64,000 nt of DNA from Actinotignum schaalii_C (GCF_034119425.1 NZ_JAWUEL010000002.1:53616-117615); one strand, 5' to 3'; shown: positions 34,425 to 43,935, numbered from the stretch's first letter. Notes: a model not told the origin generated them from the letters alone. Numbers and translations: made by a program.

Positions 34425-34898
34425 GTGCTTCATATTGTTTTCTTCGAGCCGCGCATTCCTGGTAATACCGGCGCGGCCATTCGCCTAGCGGCGTGCACCG
34501 GCGCCACCTTGCACCTGATTGAGCCCCTCGGTTTCGATTTCTCTGACGCGCATCTCAAACGCGCCGGCTTGGACTACCACGACCTCGCCAACCTCGTTAT
34601 TCACCCGAATTTTGAGGAGTTTCTCACCAGCGCACCCGATGCTCGCATCTTTGCTTTTACCGGACACACCCAAAATAACTTCGCCGAAGTCTCCTACCAG
34701 CCCAACGACTATCTCCTTTTCGGGCCGGAACCAACCGGCTTGCCCGCGCGCGTCGTCGCCCACGAACGTATCACCGCGGCGGTGCGCATACCAATGCTCC
34801 CCCACCTACGATCTCTTAATCTTGCTAATGCGGCATCCATCGCCGTTTACGAAGCCTGGCGTCAGCTCGGATACCCCGGCGCCGCCCAATTTTCCTAA
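34425..34898 (+). CDS. trmL: tRNA (cytidine/uridine-34-2'-O)-methyltransferase, TrmL-like
   Basis: A 157-residue SPOUT methyltransferase. The fold's motifs are MLHIVFFEPRIPGNTGAAIRLA at the N-terminus, LLFGPEPTGLPARV near residue 97 and MLPHLRSLNLANAASIAVYE near 124, which make the trefoil knot SAM site. TrmL modifies the wobble base of certain tRNA-Leu. The GTG start was preferred to an out-of-frame ATG at 34420. It is divergent from the mutasome genes, so its promoter must lie beside the LexA box. Confidence 0.93.
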   Translation: MLHIVFFEPRIPGNTGAAIRLAACTGATLHLIEPLGFDFSDAHLKRAGLDYHDLANLVIHPNFEEFLTSAPDARIFAFTGHTQNNFAEVSYQPNDYLLFGPEPTGLPARVVAHERITAAVRIPMLPHLRSLNLANAASIAVYEAWRQLGYPGAAQFS

Positions 34899-34988
34899 GG
34901 TATTTCACTGACGCATCCCAGCGTAACGGCCCGCGCCTTATGTCCGGTATATCAAACTACCTCACACCAACGCTGGCCGGGACTCAGG

Positions 34989-35285
34989 CTACAAGCCCTC
35001 CTCGCGAAGCGCCTGATCGTAGAGGCGCTCGGCTTCACCGAGGAGTTCCCCGGCGGACATTTCGAGCGCTCGGGCCAATTGGAGCAGTGTGCGCAGCTGC
35101 GGATTAGATGGCTTTCCGGTTTTATGATCGGAGCGCCCACTTTCTAGCGATTGCAACGTGGTGCGGTTGAGATTGGCGCGCAAAGCGAGATCTTCTTGCG
35201 ACATTCCCAGGCTTTCACGCCGGTCACGTACTGTTTTCGCCAAGCGCCACGCGACGAGCGAATCAATTCGGGAACTGTCCTGCAC
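34989..35285 (-). CDS. XRE-family helix-turn-helix regulator
   Basis: A 98-residue protein with a single HTH_XRE domain at about 14-75 (TVRDRRESLGMSQEDLALRANLNRTT-type, with SLESGRSD and LLQLARALEMSAGELL). The GTG start at 35285 lies directly at GGAAGGG, so a downstream start is possible. A 14-bp palindrome lies 36-50 nt upstream and suggests autoregulation. Target genes are unknown. Confidence 0.75.
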   Translation of the reverse strand: MQDSSRIDSLVAWRLAKTVRDRRESLGMSQEDLALRANLNRTTLQSLESGRSDHKTGKPSNPQLRTLLQLARALEMSAGELLGEAERLYDQALREEGL

Positions 35286-35321
35286 CCTTCCACTTTCGTC
35301 GTGCGTAGCACCTTCTTTCCA

Positions 35322-35335
35322 CCGGGTATACCCGG
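35322..35335. promoter_or_regulatory. Palindrome upstream of the XRE gene
   Basis: CCGGGTATACCCGG is a perfect 14-bp palindrome, 37 nt upstream of the XRE start. It contains a TATAC element that could overlap the promoter -10. Role as operator is inference. Confidence 0.5.
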
Positions 35336-35453
35336 CATTAACAGTAATTATTTTCTCAATTAGCCGCTCTACGTGCCGCTTCGTTACGCTCCGCTTCTCT
35401 CAGTGACTCTTCCGCCCCGGGGCAGTATCAGCACGGGCCCGCTTGCTTCTGCC

Positions 35454-36311
35454 TCAGTTGCGGGTGCGCAGCGCCCAGCAGGCCACCGCGCTCGCAGCAG
35501 CCACATTGAGGGAGTCCACGTGCCCGGCCATGGGAATAATGACCCGGGCATCCGCGCTCGCGACGGTGCGTGCGCTCAGGCCGTCCCCTTCCGTTCCGAG
35601 AATAAGCGCGACCCGCGAATCCGGGGCCAACACATCAGCTCGGTTCGCAAAATCGTCCAGAGTTTCGGCGTCGTCCTCCAAAGCTAGGGCGGCCGTGAGG
35701 AAACCGAGACCGTGCAATTTTTCGATACTGCGCGGCCATTCGTGGATCCGCGTCCACGGCACCTGGAACACGGTCCCCATGGATACTCGGACCGAGCGAC
35801 GATACAGCGGATCGGCACAGGTATCGGTCACCAGCACCGCATCGACCCCGAGTCCGGCGCAGGAACGAAAAATAGCGCCCACATTTGTGTGGTCCACCAG
35901 GCCTTCTAGAACGACGACGCGCCGTGCCCCGCGCCCCTCGCGTGCCTGCGATAACAGCGTTGCCACATCGGCCAATTCCGGGCGGTGCATCGCGGCCAGG
36001 GCACCCCGATGAACTTTGAAGCCGGTTACTGCCTGGAGCATCTCATCGGTACCCACGTAGATGGGCGCCGCCGCTCCGTCTGCCTCCCAACCGCAGCGTT
36101 CCAAGCAGGATTGCAAATCCGGGAGCCAGCGGGGGGAGGTGAGAAAGGAGCGCGGCTGGTGGCCGGCCTGTAAAGCCCGCTCAATAACTTTCGTTGATTC
36201 GGCCATATACACTCCCCGCTCGGGTTCGAGTAAGCGGCGCAGGTGCACATCGGTGAGCCGGAAATAATCATCGAGTTCGGGAGCGGCAACGTTATCGAGG
36301 TAAATCAACAC
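35454..36311 (-). CDS. TrmH-family RNA 2'-O-methyltransferase
   Basis: A SpoU/TrmH methyltransferase of about 285 residues. An N-terminal substrate-binding domain (YLDNVAAPELDDYFRLTDVHLRR) is followed by the SPOUT domain with EGLVDHTNVGAIFRSCAGLG near residue 158, LGTEGDGLS near 234 and IPMAGHVDSLNVAAASAVA near 256, the knot and dimer motifs. RNA target (23S rRNA or tRNA) cannot be fixed. A longer frame starts at 36377, but that start lies inside a strong hairpin; GTG at 36311 or TTG at 36308 is preferred. Confidence 0.85.
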   Translation of the reverse strand: MLIYLDNVAAPELDDYFRLTDVHLRRLLEPERGVYMAESTKVIERALQAGHQPRSFLTSPRWLPDLQSCLERCGWEADGAAAPIYVGTDEMLQAVTGFKVHRGALAAMHRPELADVATLLSQAREGRGARRVVVLEGLVDHTNVGAIFRSCAGLGVDAVLVTDTCADPLYRRSVRVSMGTVFQVPWTRIHEWPRSIEKLHGLGFLTAALALEDDAETLDDFANRADVLAPDSRVALILGTEGDGLSARTVASADARVIIPMAGHVDSLNVAAASAVACWALRTRN

Positions 36312-36350
36312 ATAGCAAGCGTGCCACCGCGTCGGTACCGGATACAAATC

Positions 36351-36393
36351 ACCGGGGCCGCCCCGCGCGTTTCGCACGCTGGGCGGCCCCGGT
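36351..36393 (-). terminator. Hairpin after the SPFH gene
   Basis: A 13-bp perfect GC stem, 36351-36363 with 36381-36393, and a 17-nt loop, about 60 nt after the SPFH stop. The T-tract is weak. Confidence 0.7.
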
Positions 36394-36450
36394 CAGTAAT
36401 CCTGCGCAGGCTCCGCAACTTTACGCCGCGGATGAGCTCTCCTTATGTGC

Positions 36451-37542
36451 CTAGTTCTTCGGGATCTGGGTGGGATCGGAAACGGAACCGCGCGCATCGT
36501 CAACAGCTCGATTGGCTTCTCCGCGCGCATCTGCCAGCGCCGAATCAATATCGGGGAGGGTTGTTTCCTTGAGAACATCCGCTACATCGGCCGCGTTCTC
36601 AAAATCGACCCCGGTGGGCCCTGTCGGGCCGGGTTCGTCTCCCCCGCCGCTACGGCCGCCGCCGAAACCCTTCTGCACCGCATCGAGCGCGGCGGTGAGC
36701 TCGGTAGGAACAATCCACAGCTTCGAAGACTGCGAATTAGCGATCTGCGGCAGCGTCTTGATGTATTCGTAGGAGAGCAGCTTCGGATCAGCATTGCCCT
36801 TGTGGATAGCGTCGAAGACTTGGAGGATAGCGCGGGACTCACCCTGAGCCTTGAGAACAGTGGCCTGAGCTTGACCTTCGGCCTTGAGAATAGCGGATTG
36901 TTTTTCACCTTCAGCGGTCAGAATCTGGGATTGCTTAATACCTTCCGCGGTGAGAATCGCGGCACGGCGGTCACGTTCCGCCTTCATCTGCTGCTCCATC
37001 GCACCCTGGACCGTGGCCGGCGGATCAATCGCCTTCAACTCCACGCGCGAGACGCGAATGCCCCAGCGCCCGGTAGCATCGTCCAGCACGCTGCGGAGCT
37101 GATCATTAATACGGTCACGGCCGGTGAGGGCCTGTTCCATATCCATCGTGCCGATAATATTACGCAAGGTGGTTACGGCCAGCTGCTCAATACCCGTCAT
37201 CGGGTCGGCAATTTCGTAAGTTGCGGAATACGCGTTCGTCACCTGATAGTAAATAACCGTATCAATGGAGACGTTGATGTTATCGGAGGTAATAACCGGC
37301 TGAGGTGGGAAGGGCACCACCTGCTCACGCATATCGATGCGCTGGCGTACCGCGTCGAAGAACGGCACCAAGAAGTGCAGCCCCGGTTGCAGCACGGAGT
37401 GGTAGCGTCCCAGGCGTTCCACAACTACCTGGTAGCCTTGCTGCACCTTGATGACGGAACGGAACACCGCCACCACCACAAGGAGAAGGAGTAAGAGCAG
37501 GAGCACGCCAATAATCGTGCTCGCGTTGAGATCAACATCCAT
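36451..37542 (-). CDS. SPFH-domain membrane protein (stomatin/QmcA-like)
   Basis: A 363-residue protein. One N-terminal membrane segment (IIGVLLLLLLLLVVVAVF, about 10-27) is followed by the SPFH domain (VQQGYQVVVERLGRYHSVL ... VPFFDAVRQRID ... NIIGTMDMEQALTGRD) and a long coiled, Ala/Glu-rich region (AEGIKQSQILTAEGEKQSAI) that builds ring assemblies. The C-terminus is polar. Proteins like this scaffold membrane microdomains. It follows nfeD by 65 nt, the usual pairing of stomatin and NfeD families. Confidence 0.9.
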   Translation of the reverse strand: MDVDLNASTIIGVLLLLLLLLVVVAVFRSVIKVQQGYQVVVERLGRYHSVLQPGLHFLVPFFDAVRQRIDMREQVVPFPPQPVITSDNINVSIDTVIYYQVTNAYSATYEIADPMTGIEQLAVTTLRNIIGTMDMEQALTGRDRINDQLRSVLDDATGRWGIRVSRVELKAIDPPATVQGAMEQQMKAERDRRAAILTAEGIKQSQILTAEGEKQSAILKAEGQAQATVLKAQGESRAILQVFDAIHKGNADPKLLSYEYIKTLPQIANSQSSKLWIVPTELTAALDAVQKGFGGGRSGGGDEPGPTGPTGVDFENAADVADVLKETTLPDIDSALADARGEANRAVDDARGSVSDPTQIPKN

Positions 37543-37606
37543 GATTGTTCCTTTGTGCCGCTAGGCGGCCTCGGTGACTTTTCGGTGATACCTGAGTAGA
37601 TACAAT

Positions 37607-38029
37607 TTACGATTCTGGTGTCACGATTGCGGTAGCACCGTCAATTGCTTGTACAAGTACGACGCCGCCCTCCGGGATGCGCCCCGCAGCGGTACGCGCA
37701 CTCCATTCATCTCCACCAATTTTCACGCGCCCGCTGCGCTCGTTAATTTCCGTGAGCGCGTATGCCCGCCGACCCACCTGCGCTTCCACATTGCCGACGG
37801 CAGCTCCGCGCGGATTGACGTGGCGGCGCGCCCAGGGGCGCGCGAAAAGCAAGAGAATAAGAGCGAAAACCCCGTAGGCCACAATCTGAATCCACAGAAT
37901 CTCTGTTCCCAGGGCCACACCCGCGGTAGCCAGGGCAGATAGTCCCAGCATAAGGAAAGTGAAATCGAGGGTAAACATCTCAACAATTGCGAGTGCCAAC
38001 CCGGCGATGACCCAAATTTGCCACGTCAT
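37607..38029 (-). CDS. NfeD-like membrane protein
   Basis: A 140-residue short NfeD (NfeD1b type). Two or three membrane segments at about 5-60 (WVIAGLALAIVEMFTLDFTF, VAYGVFALILLLFA) precede an OB fold (GNVEAQVGRRAYALTEINERSGRVKIGGDEWSAR, about 80-120). The NfeD OB fold is thought to bind partner SPFH proteins; here the SPFH gene lies next downstream. No serine-protease (ClpP-like) domain is present. Confidence 0.88.
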   Translation of the reverse strand: MTWQIWVIAGLALAIVEMFTLDFTFLMLGLSALATAGVALGTEILWIQIVAYGVFALILLLFARPWARRHVNPRGAAVGNVEAQVGRRAYALTEINERSGRVKIGGDEWSARTAAGRIPEGGVVLVQAIDGATAIVTPES

Positions 38030-38145
38030 TGTTCTCCCTTTCCTGAGAGTTCCGTACCGCCGGTTCTCCGACTCCGGGCCTCTTCGTCCTCTGGTGCCAT
38101 GCTACCGGACGCACTGTGCCTCGGATATACCGAGCGCCAGATCCC

Positions 38146-38931
38146 TTAGCGGGCAGCGCGCGCGGTATACCGACCCGCGTTTTCCTCCACCTGCAACGGG
38201 TAATCAAAAGTATCCGAGAGGCGCGCGGAGGTTAAAACCTCCGCTAGCGGCCCGGCCGCCACAACATTACCCGCTTTAAGAAGCAGCATATGGGTAAATC
38301 CAACCGGGATTTCCTCCACGTGGTGGGTGACCAGAAGCATGGCCGGGGCGTATACTTCCCCGGCCAGCCGCGAAAGGGTAGCCAGCAGGCGTTCGCGCCC
38401 GCCCAGATCCAGGCCCGAGGTTGGTTCATCCAAAATGAGGACTTCCGGATTGGGCATGAGGGCCCGCGCAATCCCTAAGCGTTTACGTTCCCCGGAGGAT
38501 AGGTGCGTGACCTTGCGTTCCTCAAGGTCACGCAAACCGAGCCGGCGCAACATGGCACGGGCGCGGGCGTCATCTGCGGCGTCGTACTCTTCATTCCACG
38601 CGGCTAGGTGCCCATACGCGGCGCTGCGCACCGCCTGGAAAACCGTTTCACCACCGGGAATACGAGCATCAATCCCGGCCGAGGTCACGCCCACGGCGCT
38701 GCGCAGTTCCCGCACGTCCACCGTGCCGAGGCGTTCGCCCATGAGCTCTACGCTTCCCGAACTGGGGAAGAGTCGCGCGGCAGCCACCTGTATAAGCGTG
38801 GTTTTCCCGGCGCCGTTCGGCCCGAAAATCACCCAGCGTTCCCCGGAATTAACATCCCAGGATACCGAGCGGAGAATTTCCGTGGCCCCGCGGCGTATCG
38901 TTACATCTTTCAACGACAGCACGTCACCCAT
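38146..38931 (-). CDS. Standalone ABC-type ATPase
   Basis: A 261-residue nucleotide-binding domain. Walker A GPNGAGKTT near residue 38, Q-loop VGVTSAG, signature LSSGERKRLGIARAL near 143 and Walker B VLILDEPTSGLDL near 163, H-loop TH near 197. No permease is adjacent. Size and lack of a membrane partner suggest a cytosolic ATPase or a partner elsewhere; the substrate is unknown. It precedes glgM by 35 nt in transcript order. Confidence 0.85.
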   Translation of the reverse strand: MGDVLSLKDVTIRRGATEILRSVSWDVNSGERWVIFGPNGAGKTTLIQVAAARLFPSSGSVELMGERLGTVDVRELRSAVGVTSAGIDARIPGGETVFQAVRSAAYGHLAAWNEEYDAADDARARAMLRRLGLRDLEERKVTHLSSGERKRLGIARALMPNPEVLILDEPTSGLDLGGRERLLATLSRLAGEVYAPAMLLVTHHVEEIPVGFTHMLLLKAGNVVAAGPLAEVLTSARLSDTFDYPLQVEENAGRYTARAAR

Positions 38932-38966
38932 GGTTCTAGAATAGCGTGCTGCTACGACAGGTCGAG

Positions 38967-40214
38967 TTAGCGCCGCGGATAGTTATCCACGAGTTCACGG
39001 TAGAACTCCATAGTTTTTTCGCCAATAGCTTCCCAGGAGAAATGATCTTCCACCCGGCGCCTGCCCGCAGCTCCCATCTGCGCGGCCCGTTCCGGATCGG
39101 AGCACACCTCGTTGAGAGCCGCAGCCAGATCTGCCTCGAATTGCTCGGGGTTGAGCGGAGTACCCGTACCGTCCTGGGCTTGTTCGATGGGAACGAGGAG
39201 CCCGGTAGCCCCGTGGACAATGCAATCGGGAATCCCCCCGGTTTCGGTGCCAACCACCGGTAACCCCACCGCCATAGCCTCGAGATTGACAATGCCGAGG
39301 GGCTCATAAATGGAGGGGGTAACGAAAGTGGTGCAGCATGATTCCAGGGCAACAATACGATCCTGACTGAGCATATCGTCAATCCACACCACGCCCTCGC
39401 GTTCGGCCTGCAGCTCGGCCACGAGTTCCTTTGTTTCCTCCAGAATTTCAGGAGTATCGGGAGCCCCGGCACACAGTACCACCTGGATCCCCTTATCTAC
39501 CTGGCGGAGGGCACGCAGCAGGCCCGGCACCCCCTTCTGACGGGTGATACGCCCGACGAACATAATGGTAGGCCGGTCCGGATCCAGACCGTAGCTGGCG
39601 AAATACCGGCGGGCTTCTTCCCTATCCGCGCTGGTTTGCGGAGCTTTCCACGCGTTCAAATCAATACCGTTGTGGATCACCCGCACCCGTTCGGGGGCAA
39701 TATTCGGGTAGCAACGCAAAATATCAGAGCGCATCGCGTGAGATACCGCAACGATCCCGGCCGCGGATTCGTACGCAGTCTTTTCCAGCCAGGAGCTCAA
39801 GTGGTAGCCACCCCCGAGCTGTTCGCGCTTCCACGGGCGCAGCGGTTCGAGGGAGTGAGCCGAAATCACGTGCGGAATTCCGTAAAGAATCGAGGCAATA
39901 TGCCCGGCGAAATTCGCGTACCAGGTATGGGAGTGCACCAGATCCGCTCCCTCAACATCCGTGACCATAGCGAGATCAACGCCCATGGTGCGCACAGCCG
40001 CGTTAGCCCCCTCGAGTTCGGTGAGGTAGTTATAGCCTTGCAGCGCCACACCCGCGGGAACATCGTTGTTCTCCGCGGGGGCACGCGGACCGTCAAAAGC
40101 ACGCACGTGAATATCAGCGTGCTGGGCGAGAACACGGGAAAGCTCCGTAACGTGAACTCCCGCGCCTCCGTACACGTGCGGGGGGTATTCGCGAGTCAGT
40201 AAATCAATGCGCAT
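38967..40214 (-). CDS. glgM: Actinobacterial glycogen synthase / maltose-1-phosphate synthase
   Basis: A 415-residue GT-B glycosyltransferase of the actinobacterial GlgA/GlgM type (Rv1212c-like). MRIDLLTREYPPHVYGGAGVHV is the N-terminal start, HSHTWYANFAGHIAS near residue 95, RVRVIHNGIDL near 188, and YEPLGIVNLEAMAVGLPVVGTETGGIPD near 320 holds the nucleotide-sugar Glu motif. It uses ADP-glucose made by the divergent glgC. Start chosen at MRIDLL; an upstream extension of 17 residues is rejected. Confidence 0.93.
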   Translation of the reverse strand: MRIDLLTREYPPHVYGGAGVHVTELSRVLAQHADIHVRAFDGPRAPAENNDVPAGVALQGYNYLTELEGANAAVRTMGVDLAMVTDVEGADLVHSHTWYANFAGHIASILYGIPHVISAHSLEPLRPWKREQLGGGYHLSSWLEKTAYESAAGIVAVSHAMRSDILRCYPNIAPERVRVIHNGIDLNAWKAPQTSADREEARRYFASYGLDPDRPTIMFVGRITRQKGVPGLLRALRQVDKGIQVVLCAGAPDTPEILEETKELVAELQAEREGVVWIDDMLSQDRIVALESCCTTFVTPSIYEPLGIVNLEAMAVGLPVVGTETGGIPDCIVHGATGLLVPIEQAQDGTGTPLNPEQFEADLAAALNEVCSDPERAAQMGAAGRRRVEDHFSWEAIGEKTMEFYRELVDNYPRR

Positions 40215-40413
40215 GGCTGCCTCCGGCTTCTTCGCCGCCGTCCGCTTCCCCACGAAGCGAATCATGCGTGCGTACTATCTCAAGGGTATCCCACCGCACG
40301 GGGAAACACAGCCGTAGCGCTCATCTATCCACAGCGTGGACCTACGCTCAGCTTGTCCACACGCACCTCGAGAGGCGGGTGTTCAACTTCACGTTTTACG
40401 GTACGCTGTAGGC

Positions 40414-41664
40414 ATGAGGAGAGATTTACGCGTTCTGGCCATCGTCCTTGCGGGAGGCGAAGGCAAGCGTCTAATGCCGCTCACTGAAGATCGAGCGAAA
40501 CCCGCGGTTCCTTTCGGGGGCATTTACCGGTTGATCGACTTCGCGTTGAGTAACATCGTGAATTCTGGATACCTCCAGATCATCGTGCTTACCCAGTACA
40601 AGTCGCATTCGCTGGACCGCCATATTACGAGAACCTGGCGTATGTCCAACCTCTTGGGCAATTATGTAGCCCCGGTTCCCGCCCAGCAGCGGCGCGGTAA
40701 GGGTTGGTTCTCCGGAAGTGCGGATGCCATCTATCAGTCCATGAACGTTATTGATGATGAACGGCCCGATGTTGTGCTCGTGACCGGTGCCGACAATATC
40801 TACCGCATGGACTTTTCCCAGATGATGGACCAGCACGTGGAATCCGGTTTTGACCTGACCATCGCCGGTATCCGCCAGCCGCTGGAACTGGCACCGTCCT
40901 TCGGTGTTATCGATGTGGATGAGGAAAACCACCAGAAGGTTTCCCGGTTCCTAGAAAAACCGCAGGATACTACCGGCCTGGGTCTGGAAGAAGCTCCGGA
41001 CCAGTTCCTGGCATCCATGGGGAACTACATTTTCAACACCGATGCACTGGTCGAAGCTCTCCAGAATGATGCCGCCGATCCCAGCTCTGCGCATGATATG
41101 GGCGGGAGCATTGTTCCGAGGTTCGTGGAAGCCGGTAATTGCGGTGTCTACGATTTCACCTACAACCGCATCCCCGGTGAAGGTGAGCGCGATAAGGACT
41201 ACTGGCGTGATGTGGGTACCATTGATGCCTACTACGCGGCGAATATGGATCTTATTTCCGTTACCCCGGATTTCAACCTGTACAACGAGCGCTGGCCCAT
41301 CCTGACCGGCTACACCGGGTTACCGCCCGCAAAATTCGTGTACGGGCATCACGAACGCCTCGGACACGCCCTGGATTCCATCGTTTCCCCCGGGGTGATC
41401 GTCTCCGGTGGCGAAGTGATCGGATCGGTACTCTCCCCCGGGGTGCGGGTGAATTCCTGGTCCTCGGTGCGCGAATCGGTGCTGCTGGACGGGGTGAACG
41501 TTGGCCGCAATGCCACCGTTATCCGCGCCATCGTGGATAAGAACGTCCAGATCGAAGAAGGCGCGCAGCTGGGTGTCAATCACGATTATGATCGCGAACG
41601 CGGTTTCTATGTTTCCGAAGGCGGCGTGGTTGTTGTTCCCAAGAATGCGGTGGTGCGCCGCTAA
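40414..41664 (+). CDS. glgC: Glucose-1-phosphate adenylyltransferase
   Basis: A 416-residue enzyme making ADP-glucose, the rate-setting step of glycogen synthesis. The N-terminal nucleotidyl signature VLAGGEGKRLMPLTEDRAKPA, then IVNSG ... TQYKSHSL; a substrate region MGNYIF; a left-handed beta-helix C-terminal domain with hexapeptide repeats (VIVSGGEVIGSVLSPGVRV). Start at MRRDLRV. It is divergent from glgM; the 199-nt gap holds no clear operator. Confidence 0.96.
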   Translation: MRRDLRVLAIVLAGGEGKRLMPLTEDRAKPAVPFGGIYRLIDFALSNIVNSGYLQIIVLTQYKSHSLDRHITRTWRMSNLLGNYVAPVPAQQRRGKGWFSGSADAIYQSMNVIDDERPDVVLVTGADNIYRMDFSQMMDQHVESGFDLTIAGIRQPLELAPSFGVIDVDEENHQKVSRFLEKPQDTTGLGLEEAPDQFLASMGNYIFNTDALVEALQNDAADPSSAHDMGGSIVPRFVEAGNCGVYDFTYNRIPGEGERDKDYWRDVGTIDAYYAANMDLISVTPDFNLYNERWPILTGYTGLPPAKFVYGHHERLGHALDSIVSPGVIVSGGEVIGSVLSPGVRVNSWSSVRESVLLDGVNVGRNATVIRAIVDKNVQIEEGAQLGVNHDYDRERGFYVSEGGVVVVPKNAVVRR

Positions 41665-41715
41665 GCACGTGAATTGCTCGGCACGCACCCTGGGCGGCTA
41701 GCCGCAAACCAGTAT

Positions 41716-41750
41716 CTGTGCCCGGTATCGGTTTCCGATACCGGGCACAG
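41716..41750. terminator. Bidirectional terminator between glgC and the ABC-F gene
   Basis: A 16-bp perfect stem, 41716-41731 with 41735-41750, and a 3-nt TTT loop between the convergent genes. There is no strong T-tract on either side. Confidence 0.8.
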
Positions 41751-41805
41751 GCGTACCCGCAGCCAGATTTGCCCGCGTGACAGCTCCGCGAATGCTCACC
41801 GGCAC

Positions 41806-43419
41806 CTAGGCGAGGGAGACCAACTCCAAATAGTCGTCGCTCCACAAGTCTTCATCGCCGTCCGGGAGGAGAAGCACCCGCTCGGGATCAAGTGCGGTCA
41901 CGGCACCTTCGTCGTGCGTGACGAGCACGACGGCTCCCTCATATTTACCCAGGGCACCCAGGATTTTTTCTCGAGATGCCGGGTCAAGATTATTCGTCGG
42001 TTCGTCCAGCAACAGCACGTTGGCGCGCGAGACTACCAGCATGGCCAGCGCTAAACGGGTCTTTTCACCGCCGGAAAGGACACGTGCGGGCTTATCGGCG
42101 TCGTCGCCCGAAAACAAAAACGAACCGAGCACGGTACGTAAGCCTGTTTCATCGAACTCGGGGGCGACATAGCGCAAATTATCCACCACAGTTTTATCCG
42201 TATCGATGAAATCGTGTTCCTGTGCGTAATAGCCCAGCTTGAGACCGTGCCCCGGGATTATTTCGCCGGTATCCGGGGTTTCCGTTCCGTACAGTAAACG
42301 CAAAAGTGTAGTTTTACCCGCGCCGTTGAGGCCCAGAACGACGACGCGCGAACCGCGATCAATTGCCAGATCAACACCGGTGAAAACCTCCAGCGAACCG
42401 TAGGATTTCGACAGGCCGCGGGCCCGCAACGGTGTTTTTCCGCACGGGGACGGCTCGGGGAAGCGTAACGCTGCGACCTTATCATCCGCGCGTTCTTCTT
42501 CCAGCCCCTCAAGCAGCTTCTCCGCGCGTTTCGCCATATTTTGGGCGGCCACCGCCTTCGTGGCCTTCGCGCGCATCTTATTAGCCTGCGCCAGTAGCTG
42601 ATCCGCTTTCTTTTCGGCATTGGCACGCATCTGCCGGCGTCGGCGTTCATCGGTTTCGCGCTGTTTAAGATAGGCCGACCAACCCATCGCGTACTGGTCA
42701 AGAACCGCACGGTTGGCATCCAAATGCCACACCGCCGTGACCGTTTCTTCTAGCAAATCCACCGAGTGGGAAATCACCACGAAACCACCCGAATATGTGG
42801 AGAGGTAATCGCGCAGCCACAGCAGAGAATCATGGTCGAGGTGATTGGTCGGTTCGTCTAAAAGCAGCGTATCTGCCTGGGAAAAGAGCACCCGTGCCAA
42901 ATCAACGCGCCGGCGCTGCCCACCTGAAAGTGTCCCCAGCGGTTGGTTGAGAATCCGCTCATCCAAGCCCAGCGCGGCAGCCATCTGGGAGGCCTGCGCA
43001 TTCGCAGCCCAGCCCCCAGCCGCGGTGAACTCCTGATCGAGACGCACGTAGCGTTCCATGGCTTTTTGCTGGCGCGTTCCGGTACATTCCGCCATATCCT
43101 TTTCCGCTTTGCGAATCCGGCGAATCGTGGCGTCAATTCCGCGGGCTTCCAGGATACGATCCCGAGCTATCTGATTCGGGTCCCCATCATGGGTATCTTG
43201 CGGGAGGTAGGCGATGGTACCGCTGCGGTGCAGGGTTCCTTCGTAGTCAACGGCATCCGACGTGGTGCCCTCACCCGCCAGCAGGCGAGTCATCGTGGTT
43301 TTGCCGGCGCCATTGCGCCCCACGAGGCCCACGCGCATACCCTTGTGGACCTGAAAACTGGCGTGCTGGACAAGTTCACGCGTGCCGATGCGGATCGTGA
43401 GATCAGAAGCCGTAATCAC
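41806..43419 (-). CDS. ABC-F family ATPase
   Basis: A 537-residue cytosolic protein with two ABC domains. The first has GLVGRNGAGKTTMTRLL near residue 30 and LSGGQRRRVDLARVLF; the linker (about 260-330) is highly charged, QRETDERRRRQMRANAEKKADQ; the second has LGLNGAGKTTLLRLLYG near 356 and LSGGEKTRLALAML near 445. Such proteins bind the ribosomal E site and release stalled translation; some give antibiotic resistance, but nothing here shows a resistance type. Convergent with glgC. Confidence 0.9.
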   Translation of the reverse strand: MITASDLTIRIGTRELVQHASFQVHKGMRVGLVGRNGAGKTTMTRLLAGEGTTSDAVDYEGTLHRSGTIAYLPQDTHDGDPNQIARDRILEARGIDATIRRIRKAEKDMAECTGTRQQKAMERYVRLDQEFTAAGGWAANAQASQMAAALGLDERILNQPLGTLSGGQRRRVDLARVLFSQADTLLLDEPTNHLDHDSLLWLRDYLSTYSGGFVVISHSVDLLEETVTAVWHLDANRAVLDQYAMGWSAYLKQRETDERRRRQMRANAEKKADQLLAQANKMRAKATKAVAAQNMAKRAEKLLEGLEEERADDKVAALRFPEPSPCGKTPLRARGLSKSYGSLEVFTGVDLAIDRGSRVVVLGLNGAGKTTLLRLLYGTETPDTGEIIPGHGLKLGYYAQEHDFIDTDKTVVDNLRYVAPEFDETGLRTVLGSFLFSGDDADKPARVLSGGEKTRLALAMLVVSRANVLLLDEPTNNLDPASREKILGALGKYEGAVVLVTHDEGAVTALDPERVLLLPDGDEDLWSDDYLELVSLA

Positions 43420-43559
43420 AAGGGCCTACTTTACCGAGAAAACCATCTCCGAGCCGCATTGCTCATCACGTCAGCGCGCCACCGGTGAACCCGGCCTGCA
43501 TATGCTGTCACGGTCAGGCACCACTGGTGCACGTAGCCCGCGCGCGAGACAATGGAGAG

Positions 43560-43880
43560 GTGACGACAGCATCTTCCGCACCCGATCCGAATCCCGGCGA
43601 ACAGCCGGAGAACCACACCGCCTATGTGCTACCCGTGATGATATCCGTCTGCGCTGCCGCCTGCGTATTTCTCGGACACGGTCGCCTGCTCGTCCAACTC
43701 CTCGCCTGGCTCGGCACCGTGGCAGGCCTAGTACTCACCGCCGTCACCCTCTCGCGCGAACAGCGCGCTACTCCCGGACAACTACGGTTCCGCAGGGCAG
43801 CCGGATGGAGTTTCCTCGCCTGTGTCCTTTGTGTGATCGTAGCCGCGCTCCCCCTCGGGTACGCCATCGCGCAATACTGA
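43560..43880 (+). CDS. Small three-helix membrane protein
   Basis: About 106 residues with a hydrophilic N-terminal tail (ASSAPDPNPGEQPEN) and three hydrophobic segments (about 25-45, 47-68, 79-105). No family recognised. The GTG start at 43560 has a ribosome-binding-like GGAG only 2 nt away, so the start is uncertain. It is divergent from the ABC-F gene and 55 nt upstream of the zinc peptidase. Confidence 0.55.
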   Translation: MTTASSAPDPNPGEQPENHTAYVLPVMISVCAAACVFLGHGRLLVQLLAWLGTVAGLVLTAVTLSREQRATPGQLRFRRAAGWSFLACVLCVIVAALPLGYAIAQY

Positions 43881-43935
43881 CCCGCGGTTGCGGAAACGGG
43901 TACGGGGTGCGGAGCAGAAGGGTAGGCTCGACGTC

